The notes: generated by a model not told the origin, from the sequence alone. A DNA stretch of 64,000 nt from Sinorhizobium chiapasense (GCF_036488675.1 NZ_CP133152.1:434001-498000), one strand, 5' to 3'; positions 25,405 through 34,224 are shown, counted from the stretch's first letter. Numbers and translations are program-made.

Positions 25405-26598
25405 TCATGCTGTGGCATCGGCCCTGTCTTGGTGATTTCTGACCAGCTTCAACAGCCGCTGAACCCAATTTCCTGTCTTGGGTGCGGCGCCTACCTCTTC
25501 TGGCTGTGGTTGCGGCGGATCCAGCTTGGCGACAGCTTTAACGAACAAATCGTTCTCGCGGTGTTCGTCGCATATCAACTGGAAAGCCTGTCGAGCTTCG
25601 TCATTCCGGCCAAGGCTTTCCAGCGCCAGCCCTTTCGCCCACAGAGCCATCTGCCGGTGCTCTCTGCTCGGAAGAAGTCCGTCTGCCAGGGAAACCGCCC
25701 GATCATGTTGCTTCGTCGCTTGGGCGCATTTGAGGAGCAGAGCCCTTGCCTCGATGTTGGCGGATACGCTCGGATGGGCGTCTTCCAAAAGAAAGGCCGC
25801 CTCCTTTGGCAATCTTCTCGCGACCAAGTCTTCGGCAATGCGCAGAACCATCCGGCCATAGCCGGCCTTTCTGACATGAAACCGGACGTACTCTAAGAGG
25901 ACGGTGAAATCATAGTCCCTGCCGTAGAACAGCGGAACGAGCTGGTCGATTTGTGGATGCTGTAACATGTCGAGAATGGCCGATCGCCCCTCGACGAGCT
26001 CGGCAATGATACGATCCAGCAGACCGAGGTTGCTAAGTTCGGCACTGGTCCCATGCGCCATCCTGGGGATGATGAAACAGTTGCTGTGGTCGTCGTTGAA
26101 AAAGTTTATCGAGCAAGCGAGATCGGATGGGGAAAGACCGCCGGCAACGGTGACGTACCGGCATTCTCCTCCTGCCTTGATCGTAGGCAGGGGCGTTCGT
26201 TTGGTGAGGTCCGCAGCAGAGAAGCCACCGAAGCAGTTGAGTGAAAGTTCGGGCCCAAACAGAATGGCGGTATTTGCTCCTATCATCGGCGCATAGTACG
26301 AGGCACCCCACGCACCCATAGAACTACCTATTGTGGTGATCCGCTTCGCCTTTGACTGATCGATCCGCTCTCGTAACTCGCCTACGGTTCCATCGATGCC
26401 GTCGCGCCCCGGCAGCCCGTCAAGATACCAGTTCGGCTTGATCGAGTTTACGTAGATGTTCGAGGATCCGGGAGGAGTGGGGAATCTGTTGAACTGTCCC
26501 GCCGCCCCGTTTCGGGCGGTGAAGTGGATGCAAAGATCGGTTGCGCCTGGATTGATTTCAGCGCTGAGTGCTGCCCGAGCTCGGTCTTGTTCCGTCAT
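25405..26598 (-). CDS. Alpha/beta hydrolase with C-terminal TPR region
   Basis: In this 397-residue protein residues about 15-205 form an alpha/beta hydrolase with nucleophile elbow GSSMGAWG (Ser93) and a late His in PRMAHGTSAEL. Residues about 250-375 are helical TPR-type (ALLLKCAQATKQHDRAVSLADG, ALWAKGLALESLGRNDEARQAF). No signal peptide is visible. It overlaps the ABA-sandwich gene by 41 bases, so the two are co-transcribed from the promoter at 26957-26992. A polysaccharide-related esterase role is only a guess from position. It converges with the sialidase-like gene, 71 bp away. Confidence 0.6.
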   Translation of the reverse strand: MTEQDRARAALSAEINPGATDLCIHFTARNGAAGQFNRFPTPPGSSNIYVNSIKPNWYLDGLPGRDGIDGTVGELRERIDQSKAKRITTIGSSMGAWGASYYAPMIGANTAILFGPELSLNCFGGFSAADLTKRTPLPTIKAGGECRYVTVAGGLSPSDLACSINFFNDDHSNCFIIPRMAHGTSAELSNLGLLDRIIAELVEGRSAILDMLQHPQIDQLVPLFYGRDYDFTVLLEYVRFHVRKAGYGRMVLRIAEDLVARRLPKEAAFLLEDAHPSVSANIEARALLLKCAQATKQHDRAVSLADGLLPSREHRQMALWAKGLALESLGRNDEARQAFQLICDEHRENDLFVKAVAKLDPPQPQPEEVGAAPKTGNWVQRLLKLVRNHQDRADATA

Positions 26599-26956
26599 TC
26601 TGATTTCTCATGAGGGCATCTAGAGCAGCAAGACAGAGTGCGATCGCTGGAGTTGCGGCCTGAAAAGACGGGCCGTCGTTTATCTTGGCGAAACCGGTTC
26701 CACCTTCCCACGAGACACCCTTGCGACCTGGTGCGACAAAATCAGCCAAATCCATGGCGTGCTGTATATCGTCGGTATAGAAAGGAACCCTATCCGCCTC
26801 CTGATGGGTCGGAGATATCCAGACCTTAACAGCTCGTCCAGGGGCCGCTTTTCCGATGCCCCTACGCCAACCGATCGCGGTTGCTATATCTGCGTCAAGG
26901 TTCCGTGACGGGGTTTCGGCTGATTTCAGAACTTCTATGATTTCTTCTAGAGACAT
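26558..26956 (-). CDS. ABA-sandwich domain protein, paralogue of 15323-15703
   Basis: This 132-residue protein shares its whole layout with the product of 15323-15703: SRNLDADIATAIGWRR, VPFYTDDIQHAMDLADFV and ATPAIALCLAALDALM. Family and limits are as for that gene. It is the first gene of a two-gene unit with the alpha/beta hydrolase-TPR gene. The ATG is eight bases from a -10 box. Confidence 0.72.
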   Translation of the reverse strand: MSLEEIIEVLKSAETPSRNLDADIATAIGWRRGIGKAAPGRAVKVWISPTHQEADRVPFYTDDIQHAMDLADFVAPGRKGVSWEGGTGFAKINDGPSFQAATPAIALCLAALDALMRNQNDGTRPSSGSTQR

Positions 26957-26992
26957 GGAGGCCGATCATACACACGGCTTGGAGGAAATCCA
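26957..26992 (-). promoter_or_regulatory. Leaderless-type promoter for 26558-26956
   Basis: -35 TGGATT (26987-26992), 16 bp, -10 TATGAT (26965-26970), 8 bp, ATG. The geometry is identical to the promoters ending at 15704 and 27715. Confidence 0.6.
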
Positions 26993-27009
26993 TCCTCCTT
27001 CGTGTCACC

Positions 27010-27714
27010 CTATAGTTTCGGCACACTTGAGGCCAAGAACCGGTAACCCTCACCGCTGAGATGGAGGTTATCCTTCACGTAGTTCCGGCAGCCGGTCATC
27101 TTGCCGCCGCATGTAAGGACATGCTCATCCAAATCCAGAACGCGCACAGGCGTATGATCGATAAACCGGCGTCGCAACGCCGCATTGATGAAGGCTCTAT
27201 CATTCTTCCTGAAGGCGTAGCCGTTCCCTCTGGGAAGGATTGGCACGAGAGTGACTGCGGCTGTGGGCCACCTGTCTTCGATCGAAGCGACGGCAGCGAA
27301 TATGCCAGCCGCTATCCCACAGGCGGTGGCCGTCCTGTCTGACAGGTTGTTCGTGCCGATAATGAGAATGATGTGCCGCGGGGAAATGTCTGGGGAGTGG
27401 TGTTGCAGGCGCCATAGAAATTCCTGCGTTCTTTCTCCCCTGACGCCGAACCAGTGAGCCCTGCGACCGGGGAGGTCTCTATCAGCGAATTCCTGCCAGC
27501 CAGCAGCCAAGGAATCTCCCGCCACCATGACATCGACGTCGGGAGCGTTCGCAATACCTGCCTCGATCGCAGCCTTTAGCTTTCCGGGACTCTGCTCAAT
27601 CACAGGCGTGGTGGAAACCGCGACCTGAATGGCGTCGCACGGTGTTTCATGTCCGTGCGCGGTCGAGCCAAAGGCCAGTGCAGCAAAAAACAGCGCAGTG
27701 AAGTTAAACGACAT
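27010..27714 (-). CDS. Exported SGNH/GDSL-family hydrolase
   Basis: This 234-residue protein has a signal peptide at about 1-22 (ALFFAALAFGSTAHG). The SGNH blocks are block I VAGDSLAAGW (Ser68), block III IGTNNL and block V DNLHLSGEGY (Asp and His of the triad). These enzymes are esterases or acetylhydrolases; with polysaccharide genes around it, deacetylation of a glycan is plausible. The C-terminus has paired Cys residues (LTCGGKMTGCRNY), probably a disulphide. It is transcribed from the shared leaderless-type promoter. Confidence 0.78.
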   Translation of the reverse strand: MSFNFTALFFAALAFGSTAHGHETPCDAIQVAVSTTPVIEQSPGKLKAAIEAGIANAPDVDVMVAGDSLAAGWQEFADRDLPGRRAHWFGVRGERTQEFLWRLQHHSPDISPRHIILIIGTNNLSDRTATACGIAAGIFAAVASIEDRWPTAAVTLVPILPRGNGYAFRKNDRAFINAALRRRFIDHTPVRVLDLDEHVLTCGGKMTGCRNYVKDNLHLSGEGYRFLASSVPKL

Positions 27715-27750
27715 GGGCGCGAATAATACATGCGCCTTTCTGAGAATCTA
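27715..27750 (-). promoter_or_regulatory. Leaderless-type promoter for the SGNH hydrolase gene
   Basis: -35 TAGATT (27745-27750), 16 bp, -10 TATTAT (27723-27728), 8 bp, ATG. Sequence similarity to the region upstream of 15703 continues for about 120 bp. Confidence 0.6.
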
Positions 27751-27844
27751 CGCAAAACGAAAACCAGCCCCGCCGTCGAGCGGGTTTCTTCCTCAACAGC
27801 AAGGTGAAAACATGGCTCTGGAAACTCTTCCCGTCGCCCTCGAA

Positions 27845-28235
27845 CGGCGCATTCCATTACCTCCGCCGAGCCGACCTTCGTTCCCGCCTTGGCTATTGCC
27901 TGGATGGTCTGCACCGCCATCCCGTGGGCGAGAATGGGCATGGACCTGTTTGAGCAGACCAGGATCGAGCTTGACCCCCCGGGGCGAGCTCGACGTGGAC
28001 GCCGCCGTCCCGCACTTTGATTTCGGCGCTGTCGTGGCCAAAGTCCGCGAACGAGCGGAACTCGTTGATCGTGAAGAAGTGGCGCGCGCGGTCGCTAAGC
28101 TTCTCAACCACGTGGCCAGCACCGTCTGCGAACGCCTTGCCCGTGTCGCGTGACTGCCAGCCGCGCTTGTCCTGCGGCGCCTGCGACAGGTCCCAGCAAC
28201 TGCGCGTCGGGAACGGCTCGATCTCAGCGTCCGCC
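27845..28235 (-). pseudogene. GH1 beta-glucosidase fragment
   Basis: Two frames on the minus strand give pieces of a family 1 beta-glucosidase. The first is CWDLSQAPQDKRGWQSRDTG, continuing through FADGAGHVVEKLSDRARHFF and TINEFRSFADFG, where the NE is the acid/base motif. After a frameshift comes ILAHGMAVQTIQAIAKAGTK. The beginning, the nucleophile half and the end are missing, so nothing functional remains. It lies between the SGNH gene and the beta-helix lipoprotein gene. Confidence 0.72.
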
Positions 28236-28533
28236 AGCGGGCTGCAGAAGCAGTCCCCTCATATTTCAACAGATTTCCGGTCGCTTGTCCTGTTGATGTT
28301 GAGGCCGCGTCCGCGCCGTCACATTCCAGCTGGCGTTTTATCATGGCCTGTTCTTTGCCCATAGCCGTCGTGCACTAAGGAATAATCCGCCGATGACGTC
28401 ACAGCTTGAATTTTTCGCCCGCGAGGAATTCGAACTTCCAGGATGCATCTCGCCGACATCATACGCTCTGGGCTCGCGCCGTGTCTCAGTGGGCGCGCCA
28501 TTTCGGACCACGGACGAAACAGGCGAACGATCA

Positions 28534-29706
28534 TCACCCGCCAGTCACCACATTCGCCCCGATATCGTTCGTAGGATCATCATTTCGGATGAGGCTTTCT
28601 GAGCCGTCCTTGAGCTTGTTGTTGCGCACTATGTTGTGCTGGGCGAAGTCGAGATTGCTGGCGCTGCTGCCGAAGGGAGAAGCCGGCTCGTCGGAGCAGT
28701 AGCTTCGGTTGCCGTTGCGGGAGTTCAGCCAGACAGCCGGCTGGGTCGGGAAAGTCGATCCGTAGCGGAATGTGTTGCTGGTGATCTGATTGAACTCAGG
28801 TTTCTGATGGCGGATGACACCGCCTTCTCCGCAGTTGCGATAGACGAATATTCCGCCGTTCTCGGGGTGTTCGAATGTGTTGTTGGCAATCCTGTTGTTC
28901 GCCGAGCCGTCGATGGCGATCAGTTCCCGGCTTTCCGTCGAGATTGCGAAGACATTGTTGCTGATCGTGTTGTTGGCGGATTCCGCGTCGAGATAAACCG
29001 CGACGGACGTCGACTTGCCGTTAATTCGCGAGTCGACGAGGGCCGCCCCGGTCACCCCGGGTCCAATGTAAAGCGGTATGCCGGCTGGCGCATTAAAGGT
29101 CACATTTTCCAGGCGGACGTTCTTCGGGGCCGAGGCTTGTGCGAATGCCGTGTGGTTGGCGTTCAGCGAAGATGCCTTCATGATCTCGCCATTGGCGTTC
29201 TCCCCAAGCCCATAGACGCGTACGAAGCCGTTGATCCTGCAGTTGCGGATCGTGACGTTCGATGGCGCTGACCACGCGCCGGAGCCGGCCTTGCTGGACC
29301 GAACGACAACCGCCGTTTTCTGCTTCCGGGATGTGCCGGCGCTGACATCGATGGTTCCTCCGCCGCAATCGAGGACAGATCCGGAGGCGGTGGCGCCTTC
29401 GAAGACGAGGGGATGGGTGACGACGTCTGTCGGTGAAAGGCGGATGCTGCAATCGAGCGCAACGGCATTCGTACCGGGGGCCTTCAGCTTGGCATGCACG
29501 TCAGCGCCGCAGGCGGGCTTTGGCTCCGTTTTGTCCGGGGCCGGCGCGGGCGGGACCGCCGGCTGCTCGGAGACGGGTTGCTGCTCGATCGGAGGCCTGG
29601 GCGGCTCACTGAAGGCAGCGTTGGCCACCATCGCCAGATCGCTTTGGCAACTCGCCAGGGCCAGGCTTGCCAGGAAAAGGCTTATGGTCTTTGTTGGATG
29701 CATCAT
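28534..29706 (-). CDS. Lipoprotein with right-handed parallel beta-helix
   Basis: This 390-residue protein starts at MMHPTKTISLFLASLALASC, a lipoprotein signal with lipobox LASC. A Pro/Glu-rich linker (about 35-65) leads to a beta-helix rich in NNTISNNVF, NNRIANNTFEHPENGG and NQITSNTF repeats. Such folds occur in polysaccharide lyases, epimerases and adhesins. The longer frame starting at 29796 would bury the lipobox, so I prefer 29706. A role on surface polysaccharide is inferred from context only. Confidence 0.7.
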   Translation of the reverse strand: MMHPTKTISLFLASLALASCQSDLAMVANAAFSEPPRPPIEQQPVSEQPAVPPAPAPDKTEPKPACGADVHAKLKAPGTNAVALDCSIRLSPTDVVTHPLVFEGATASGSVLDCGGGTIDVSAGTSRKQKTAVVVRSSKAGSGAWSAPSNVTIRNCRINGFVRVYGLGENANGEIMKASSLNANHTAFAQASAPKNVRLENVTFNAPAGIPLYIGPGVTGAALVDSRINGKSTSVAVYLDAESANNTISNNVFAISTESRELIAIDGSANNRIANNTFEHPENGGIFVYRNCGEGGVIRHQKPEFNQITSNTFRYGSTFPTQPAVWLNSRNGNRSYCSDEPASPFGSSASNLDFAQHNIVRNNKLKDGSESLIRNDDPTNDIGANVVTGG

Positions 29707-30199
29707 CAGCTCGAGTCCTGGGTCCGTCTGAATCAGAAGAAGCGTTTCGCCTGGCCGTTCCGAATCGCGCGATCGGGTGCTGCCCTTTTCTGCCATTTTG
29801 GGAATACAATTGGCAACGGCGATGGAAGCCGGGGCGGGCTCGAAGCGGCAGCGCGATGGCGCGTAAAAGCATCGACTGGGCGCGTCCGATCTGCGCCCGG
29901 ATCGTGTGCTAGTGGCCGATGCGGGAAGCGCCTTGGTTGCCTCAGACCTTGGTCTTAAACGGGCCGGACGAACGTCTGAGCGAGTCGGGTCAAAGGTCCG
30001 GGGCAGCCTGGGTTTTCGGCGCTCGGAGTTGACGGCGGGATCGAAGCGTGAGCAAAGATTTCATTGTGTTTCCGCTTCGGGCTCGTCGCGTCAATGGCAC
30101 CTGTCCGCCGCCCGGAGATGACAGGCATCGCCCCCGCGCATGTTACAATACCGTCGTCGAGGTGAACGAAGCGCCGATGGAGGTTGTTAAAGGACTGAA
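29707..30199. other. Divergent intergenic region, no gene seen
   Basis: This 493-bp stretch separates the beta-helix lipoprotein gene from the Gly-rich secreted protein gene. Open frames here lack family features. A TACAAT at about 30144 could be the -10 box for the gene at 30200. Confidence 0.4.
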
Positions 30200-30661
30200 A
30201 TGATGGAGCGTCGAAAGTTCCTCACCGTGTTGTGTACCGCGTCGATCGGCTTCGCCATCGCGGCCCTCCCGTATAAGATCACGGTGTCCGGCTCCACGCT
30301 TGATCTCGCCTCCCAATCCGCCCTCGCCAAGAATGGCAACAACGGCGGTGGCAATGGCAACGGCGGCGGAAATGGAAGCGGCGGCAACGGCGGCGGAAAC
30401 GGAAACGGCGGCGGAAGTGGCAATGGCAAGGGTAGCGGCGGCTCGGGCAACAGCCGGTCGAGCAGCAGTCCGACCAGGTCGACCGCAACGAGCACGACTG
30501 TCCGAGACAACGGCTCGGGGCTGAGTGTTCGCCATTCCGACGGATTAAGCGAGGAAATCAGGGGCGGCCGCTACATCATGAAGGACTCGCGCGGCCGTAC
30601 GATCGTCAACCGGCGCGCAACCTCGGCAGATGAAAAGCGGCTTCAAGCCTTCGCTGATTAG
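30200..30661 (+). CDS. Gly/Asn-rich exported protein with a Tat-like signal
   Basis: This 153-residue protein begins with a twin-arginine-like signal (MMERRKFLTVLCTASIGFAI). A low-complexity Gly/Asn tract (about 46-80) and a Ser/Thr region follow, then a compact C-terminus (SEEIRGGRYIMKDSRGRTIV) that looks folded. AAAGGA lies six bases before the ATG. The Gly/Asn tract resembles that of the protein at 38921-40057. No function is known. Confidence 0.62.
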   Translation: MMERRKFLTVLCTASIGFAIAALPYKITVSGSTLDLASQSALAKNGNNGGGNGNGGGNGSGGNGGGNGNGGGSGNGKGSGGSGNSRSSSSPTRSTATSTTVRDNGSGLSVRHSDGLSEEIRGGRYIMKDSRGRTIVNRRATSADEKRLQAFAD

Positions 30662-30860
30662 AGCGCTTTCGTTGATGCTGCGACGTCTGGTTCTTGGACG
30701 CGACAAAACCCGCTCTTCGTAGTGCACCAAACCGGCTGGAATGCTGGAATGCGCCTTCGCCGTGATGCGACGGCATCCTCCGCCGCGGAAATCCTTGCGC
30801 CTTCACCTGGCAGCCGCGCCGCGCCCAGGCGCCACGCCAGCGCCGGAATGAGGGGAGAGG

Positions 30861-30887
30861 ATACGATACGATACGATACGATACGAT
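30861..30887. repeat. Pentanucleotide tandem repeat (ATACG)5
   Basis: Five consecutive ATACG units plus AT. They lie at the broken end of the MFS fragment, so slippage here could have extended or shortened that frame. Confidence 0.85.
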
Positions 30888-30893
30888 GAAAAC

Positions 30894-31067
30894 CAAGGGC
30901 GTCATCGCCGCCGACGGGCCGATCAGGCCAGGCGTTGTCCCCTGCCGCTCCAGGATGAAGCTGAGCAGGGGCGCCACGGCGAACACCGTGACGGTCGCGA
31001 TGATGCCGGCCATCGCGGCCCATGGGATCCGGTCTTTTCGCAGTGATGTCGTGCTTTCGGCAGTCAT
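30894..31067 (-). pseudogene. MFS transporter N-terminal fragment
   Basis: The minus strand encodes MTAESTTSLRKDRIPWAAMA, then GIIATVTVFAVAPLLSFILE and GTTPGLIGPSAAMTPL. This is the first transmembrane hairpin of a major facilitator transporter with an apparent small deletion after FAVA. Homology stops at the (ATACG)5 repeat and the other ten or so helices are absent. Confidence 0.6.
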
Positions 31068-31143
31068 GCGGACTTCGAAGCAGGGCCGGCGAACTGCTGC
31101 GGCAGGCGGAAACTGGCAATCCGGTGTCATTGCAGCATTCGCC

Positions 31144-31401
31144 TTATCGCCGCCAGAAGGGCTTGGCGATCTCTGCCTCGACCTCATCTCTCGTCAGACC
31201 GATATCGTCGATCAAATGGGGATTGGCCCGCGACTTTTGCTCAAGGTCCCAGCGAAAACGCATCCGCTTGTCCCAGGTCGCGATAGTGCTTCGTAGGGTC
31301 GCGAGGCTGTAGTGCCGACGCGACACTTCCGCCGGCCCCACGGGCGTTCCCGTTCCCGCTGCCTGATGCCGGGCCAACGCAAGGATGGGAGTATCGTTCA
31401 T
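31144..31401 (-). CDS. Small DUF1127-like protein
   Basis: This 85-residue protein ends with the DUF1127-type pattern SANPHLIDDIGLTRDEVEAEI, after a basic amphipathic segment ATWDKRMRFRWDLEQKS. Rhizobial DUF1127 proteins often affect phosphate, RNA or stress physiology, but the longer N-terminus here is atypical. GGAGG lies six bases before the ATG at 31401, which decides the start over an upstream ATG at 31413. Confidence 0.62.
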   Translation of the reverse strand: MNDTPILALARHQAAGTGTPVGPAEVSRRHYSLATLRSTIATWDKRMRFRWDLEQKSRANPHLIDDIGLTRDEVEAEIAKPFWRR

Positions 31402-31526
31402 AGCGGCCTCCATAGGGATTGAGGGCCCCAGGGCGCCTCGACCAGAACGAGGATGAATTCTGCAGGACACGGACAGCGTCGTAATTAAGCCCTCCCAAAT
31501 TGTTCTCAAAAACTTCCAAACGGACT

Positions 31527-31567
31527 ACAGCGCCGTGCGTCTTTCAGGACGCACAAAGGACGCTGTA
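31527..31567. repeat. Rhizobial intergenic palindromic element (ACAGCGC...GCTGT type)
   Basis: ACAGCGCCGTGCGTC..GACGCAC..ACGCTGT forms nested stems. The same motif recurs at 33972-34003 and 40124-40164, as expected for rhizobial intergenic mosaic elements. A second hairpin, CCGAAAATCG-ATTC-CGATTTTCGG, follows at 31595-31618. Confidence 0.7.
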
Positions 31568-31630
31568 AGTTTTTGAATCTACGCATCGTGCTTTCCGAAA
31601 ATCGATTCCGATTTTCGGGCCGATGCGCTA

Positions 31631-31881
31631 AGAGCCCTTCAGGGTTAAATGGAAGCAGTTCTGCCGGAGCAGGTTTTCGTCAGGCCAGAGGCGATTGGCG
31701 AAGGACATACCCGGATGTACGTCCGAGCCGATCGCCTCTGATCCTGGCGGAAAAATGCCCGGCCCTTCGGGTTGGCTGAAACGGGCCGCTTGATCGACCG
31801 GCCGGCTTGGCCGTAGAGCTTGGCTACGCCGCGCTCCTTTTGAGCCAACAGAACTGTTTCCATTTAACCCTGAAGGGCTCT
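31631..31881. repeat. 251-bp element bounded by 33-bp inverted repeats
   Basis: AGAGCCCTTCAGGGTTAAAT (31631 onward, 33 bp) is repeated in inverse orientation at 31849-31881 with one mismatch. The interior contains further self-complementary blocks around AGGCGAT...ATCGCCT. The element ends 13 bp before the ATG of the regulator gene at 31895, so it occupies that gene's leader. It looks like a non-coding miniature element. Confidence 0.8.
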
Positions 31882-31894
31882 ATAGGTACGCCGC

Positions 31895-33403
31895 ATGCAG
31901 GGATCGCGCTTTGCCTTTGGCCCGTTCGTGCTTGATCCGGGTGCGGGAACGCTCCTTCGGAACGATGATCCCGTTGCCGTTGGCTACCGCGGGCTGAAGC
32001 TGCTTGCGGCGCTCGCCGAACGGCCCGGCGAAATCCTTGCCAAGGCCGAGTTGATGGACGCAGCGTGGCCGGGCACGGCCGTCGAGGAAGGCAACCTCAC
32101 GGTCCAGATCGCGCAGCTCAGGAAGCTGCTAGGTCCGGCCGCCGACGGCGGTGAGTGGATCACCACGGTTCCGCGCGTCGGCTACCGCTTCACAGGCGCC
32201 GTCGAAAAACTAGGTGACGCCAAGCGAAAACCGCCGCCGCTGCCCAGCAAACCATCGATAGCCGTATTGCCCTTCGTGAATGTCAGCAACGATCCCGAGC
32301 AGGAATCGTTCGCGGATGGGTTGACCGAAGACCTGATTACCGACCTGTCCAGGGTCTCCGGCCTGTTCGTCATCGCGCGCAACTCGGCCTTTGCCTACAA
32401 AGGAAAGGCAATGGACGTGCGCGGGATCGCTGAGGACCTTGGCGTGCGGTACCTGCTGGAGGGCAGCGCAAGACGCGCCGCGGGGCGCGTGCGCATCAAC
32501 GCCCAACTGGTCGACGCGGTGAGTGGCGACCATCTGTGGGCGGAACGCTTCGATCGCAGCCTGGAAGATATCTTTGCCGTTCAGGACGAGGTCACCGGCA
32601 AGATCGTGGAGGCGTTGCTCGGCCGGCTGCGCGCAGCGCCGCCGCGCAATCGGCCCAAGAATCTCGAGGCTTACGATCTCTGCGTGCGGGCGCGCAAGCT
32701 GATGGATGATTCGCCGCAGTCGGCGCGGGAAGCGCATCTGATGCTCGCGCGCGCGGTTTCGCTCGATCCGGGATACGCCGAGCCCTATCGCTGGCTTGCC
32801 ATGAACCACTGGATGGGATGGGTGCATTCGGGCGGACCCACTGAAGCTAATCGTAGCGTTGCTTTGGAACTGGCACGCAAAGCGGTCGCGCTCGATCCCA
32901 ACGATGCTGGCTGCCACTGGGTCCTGGCTTACCTGCTTGCCTATGAACGCAGCTTCGCCGAGGCCGATGCGGAATTTGCCAAGGCGATCGAGCTCGACCC
33001 GAACGAGGCCGACGCCTGGGCGGCACTATCCGACATCGCGGTCTTGGACGGGCGGGTCAAGGAGGGTCTCGAGCACATTCGCAAGGCGTTTCGGCTGAAC
33101 CCGTTTCCGGCAAGTTGGTACTATCTGGCGCTAGGGCAGGCGCAATATGCGGCCGGCGAATACGAAGCCGCCGTCGAGACACTGCGCAGGGAGGAGACTT
33201 ATCATACAAGCTCACGCCGTTTCCTGGCGGCAAGCCTTGCGCAACTTGGCAGGATCGACGAGGCGCGCGCAGAGGTTGAACTGTTCCTCGTCGGCAACCC
33301 GCATTTCTCAACCCGCCACTGGGCCGCGACGGAGCCGCTTCGCGACGCTGCGACGCTTGAGCACTTCGTTGATGGCTTCCGCAAGGCCGGTGTTCCGGAG
33401 TGA
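31895..33403 (+). CDS. Winged-helix (OmpR-type)/TPR signalling regulator
   Basis: In this 502-residue protein residues 5-100 form a Trans_reg_C winged helix (GYRGLKLLAALAERPGEIL, EEGNLTVQIAQLRKLLG, TVPRVGYRF). Residues about 118-245 match the TolB-like domain of CadC/adenylate-cyclase-associated regulators (SIAVLPFVNVSNDPEQESFA, DGLTEDLITDLSRVSGLFVI, RFDRSLEDIFAVQDEVTGKI). The rest is TPR (AVALDPNDAGCHWVLAYLLA and others). It has no receiver or kinase domain. Its targets are unknown. The 251-bp inverted-repeat element lies immediately upstream. Confidence 0.85.
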   Translation: MQGSRFAFGPFVLDPGAGTLLRNDDPVAVGYRGLKLLAALAERPGEILAKAELMDAAWPGTAVEEGNLTVQIAQLRKLLGPAADGGEWITTVPRVGYRFTGAVEKLGDAKRKPPPLPSKPSIAVLPFVNVSNDPEQESFADGLTEDLITDLSRVSGLFVIARNSAFAYKGKAMDVRGIAEDLGVRYLLEGSARRAAGRVRINAQLVDAVSGDHLWAERFDRSLEDIFAVQDEVTGKIVEALLGRLRAAPPRNRPKNLEAYDLCVRARKLMDDSPQSAREAHLMLARAVSLDPGYAEPYRWLAMNHWMGWVHSGGPTEANRSVALELARKAVALDPNDAGCHWVLAYLLAYERSFAEADAEFAKAIELDPNEADAWAALSDIAVLDGRVKEGLEHIRKAFRLNPFPASWYYLALGQAQYAAGEYEAAVETLRREETYHTSSRRFLAASLAQLGRIDEARAEVELFLVGNPHFSTRHWAATEPLRDAATLEHFVDGFRKAGVPE

Positions 33404-33466
33404 CGCGCCGGCGGCGCCGTCCTCAAGTATCTGGTCGTCACGGCGCCTGCGCAGCGTCCGTACCAC

Positions 33467-33859
33467 CTACTCCTCGAAGCGACTCGTGGCGTCACGATCG
33501 CGCTCGTAGCGTCTCTTGAGCGGAAACGGCGGCAACCAGGACTCGCGACGGACGGTCCACAGTTCGTAGGTTGGCATCAGTTGGTCAGGGGCGTCCAGGG
33601 ATCCGAGGTTCACTTCGATTTCGTCTGCGGTGCGTGCGAAAACGGGCGAGCCGCAGCGGGGACAGAAAAACCGCCCGGCATAGTCGCGTGTTTCGCCATC
33701 GATCGTCACCGCATCCTGAGGGAATATCGCAGACGCGTGAAAGAGAGCCCCGTGATGCTTGCGACAGTCGAGACAGTGACAGAGGCCCACCCGGTATGGG
33801 AGTCCCGACGCCAAAATGCGCACGTTGCCGCACAGGCAACCGCCCGTGAATCGGTCCAT
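33467..33859 (-). CDS. GFA-family (glutathione-dependent formaldehyde-activating-like) protein
   Basis: This 130-residue protein carries the zinc ligands of the GFA fold: GGCLCGNVRI, LCHCLDCRKHHG and FFCPRCGSPVF. The start at 33859 is supported by GGAGGAGGAC five bases upstream; the longer frame to 33946 lacks this. Family members bind zinc and glutathione, though few have proven activity. It stands alone between the regulator and a repeat element. Confidence 0.85.
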   Translation of the reverse strand: MDRFTGGCLCGNVRILASGLPYRVGLCHCLDCRKHHGALFHASAIFPQDAVTIDGETRDYAGRFFCPRCGSPVFARTADEIEVNLGSLDAPDQLMPTYELWTVRRESWLPPFPLKRRYERDRDATSRFEE

Positions 33860-33971
33860 GTTGCGTCCTCCTCCAAAATCAAGCGACGGAACGTTTACGA
33901 CAAACAGCACTGTCATCGCAATCGCCCGCCGCGGGCCGAGACGCATCGTTCCTCCATAGCGGGCGCTAGTT

Positions 33972-34003
33972 AGAGCGCCGTGCGTCCTTTTGGACGCACA
34001 AAG
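33972..34003. repeat. Rhizobial intergenic palindromic element
   Basis: AGAGCGCCGTGCGTCC-TTT-TGGACGCACAAAGG is related to 31527-31567. The 365-bp gap 33860-34224 holds no other feature I can support. Confidence 0.65.
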
Positions 34004-34224
34004 GGTGCGCGTTTCTGCATTCGCTGGCCGGAGGTGGGGACATCCATCGTTTCGGAGTGTGCGAACCAGCCGAATCGTTCAGCCAATTCTCGGCAGGCTC
34101 GCTGACGGGCGGATTCCCTCGTTCAGTGGTTCAGCAATAGCGGGAATACTTCTTTCAGCCGCCATGGTGTGGAAGGCGCGAATACCGAAGAACAGGTAAT
34201 AGCGCGCCTCCAGCCGCTCCATCG

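Noticed and set aside
28458..28480. Fifth leaderless promoter (TATGAT near an ATG)
   Set aside because: The spacing is nine, not eight, there is no -35 match and the frame is not recognisable.
30861..30887. CRISPR-like short repeats
   Set aside because: It is a simple (ATACG)5 microsatellite without spacers; no CRISPR array or cas gene is present in the window.
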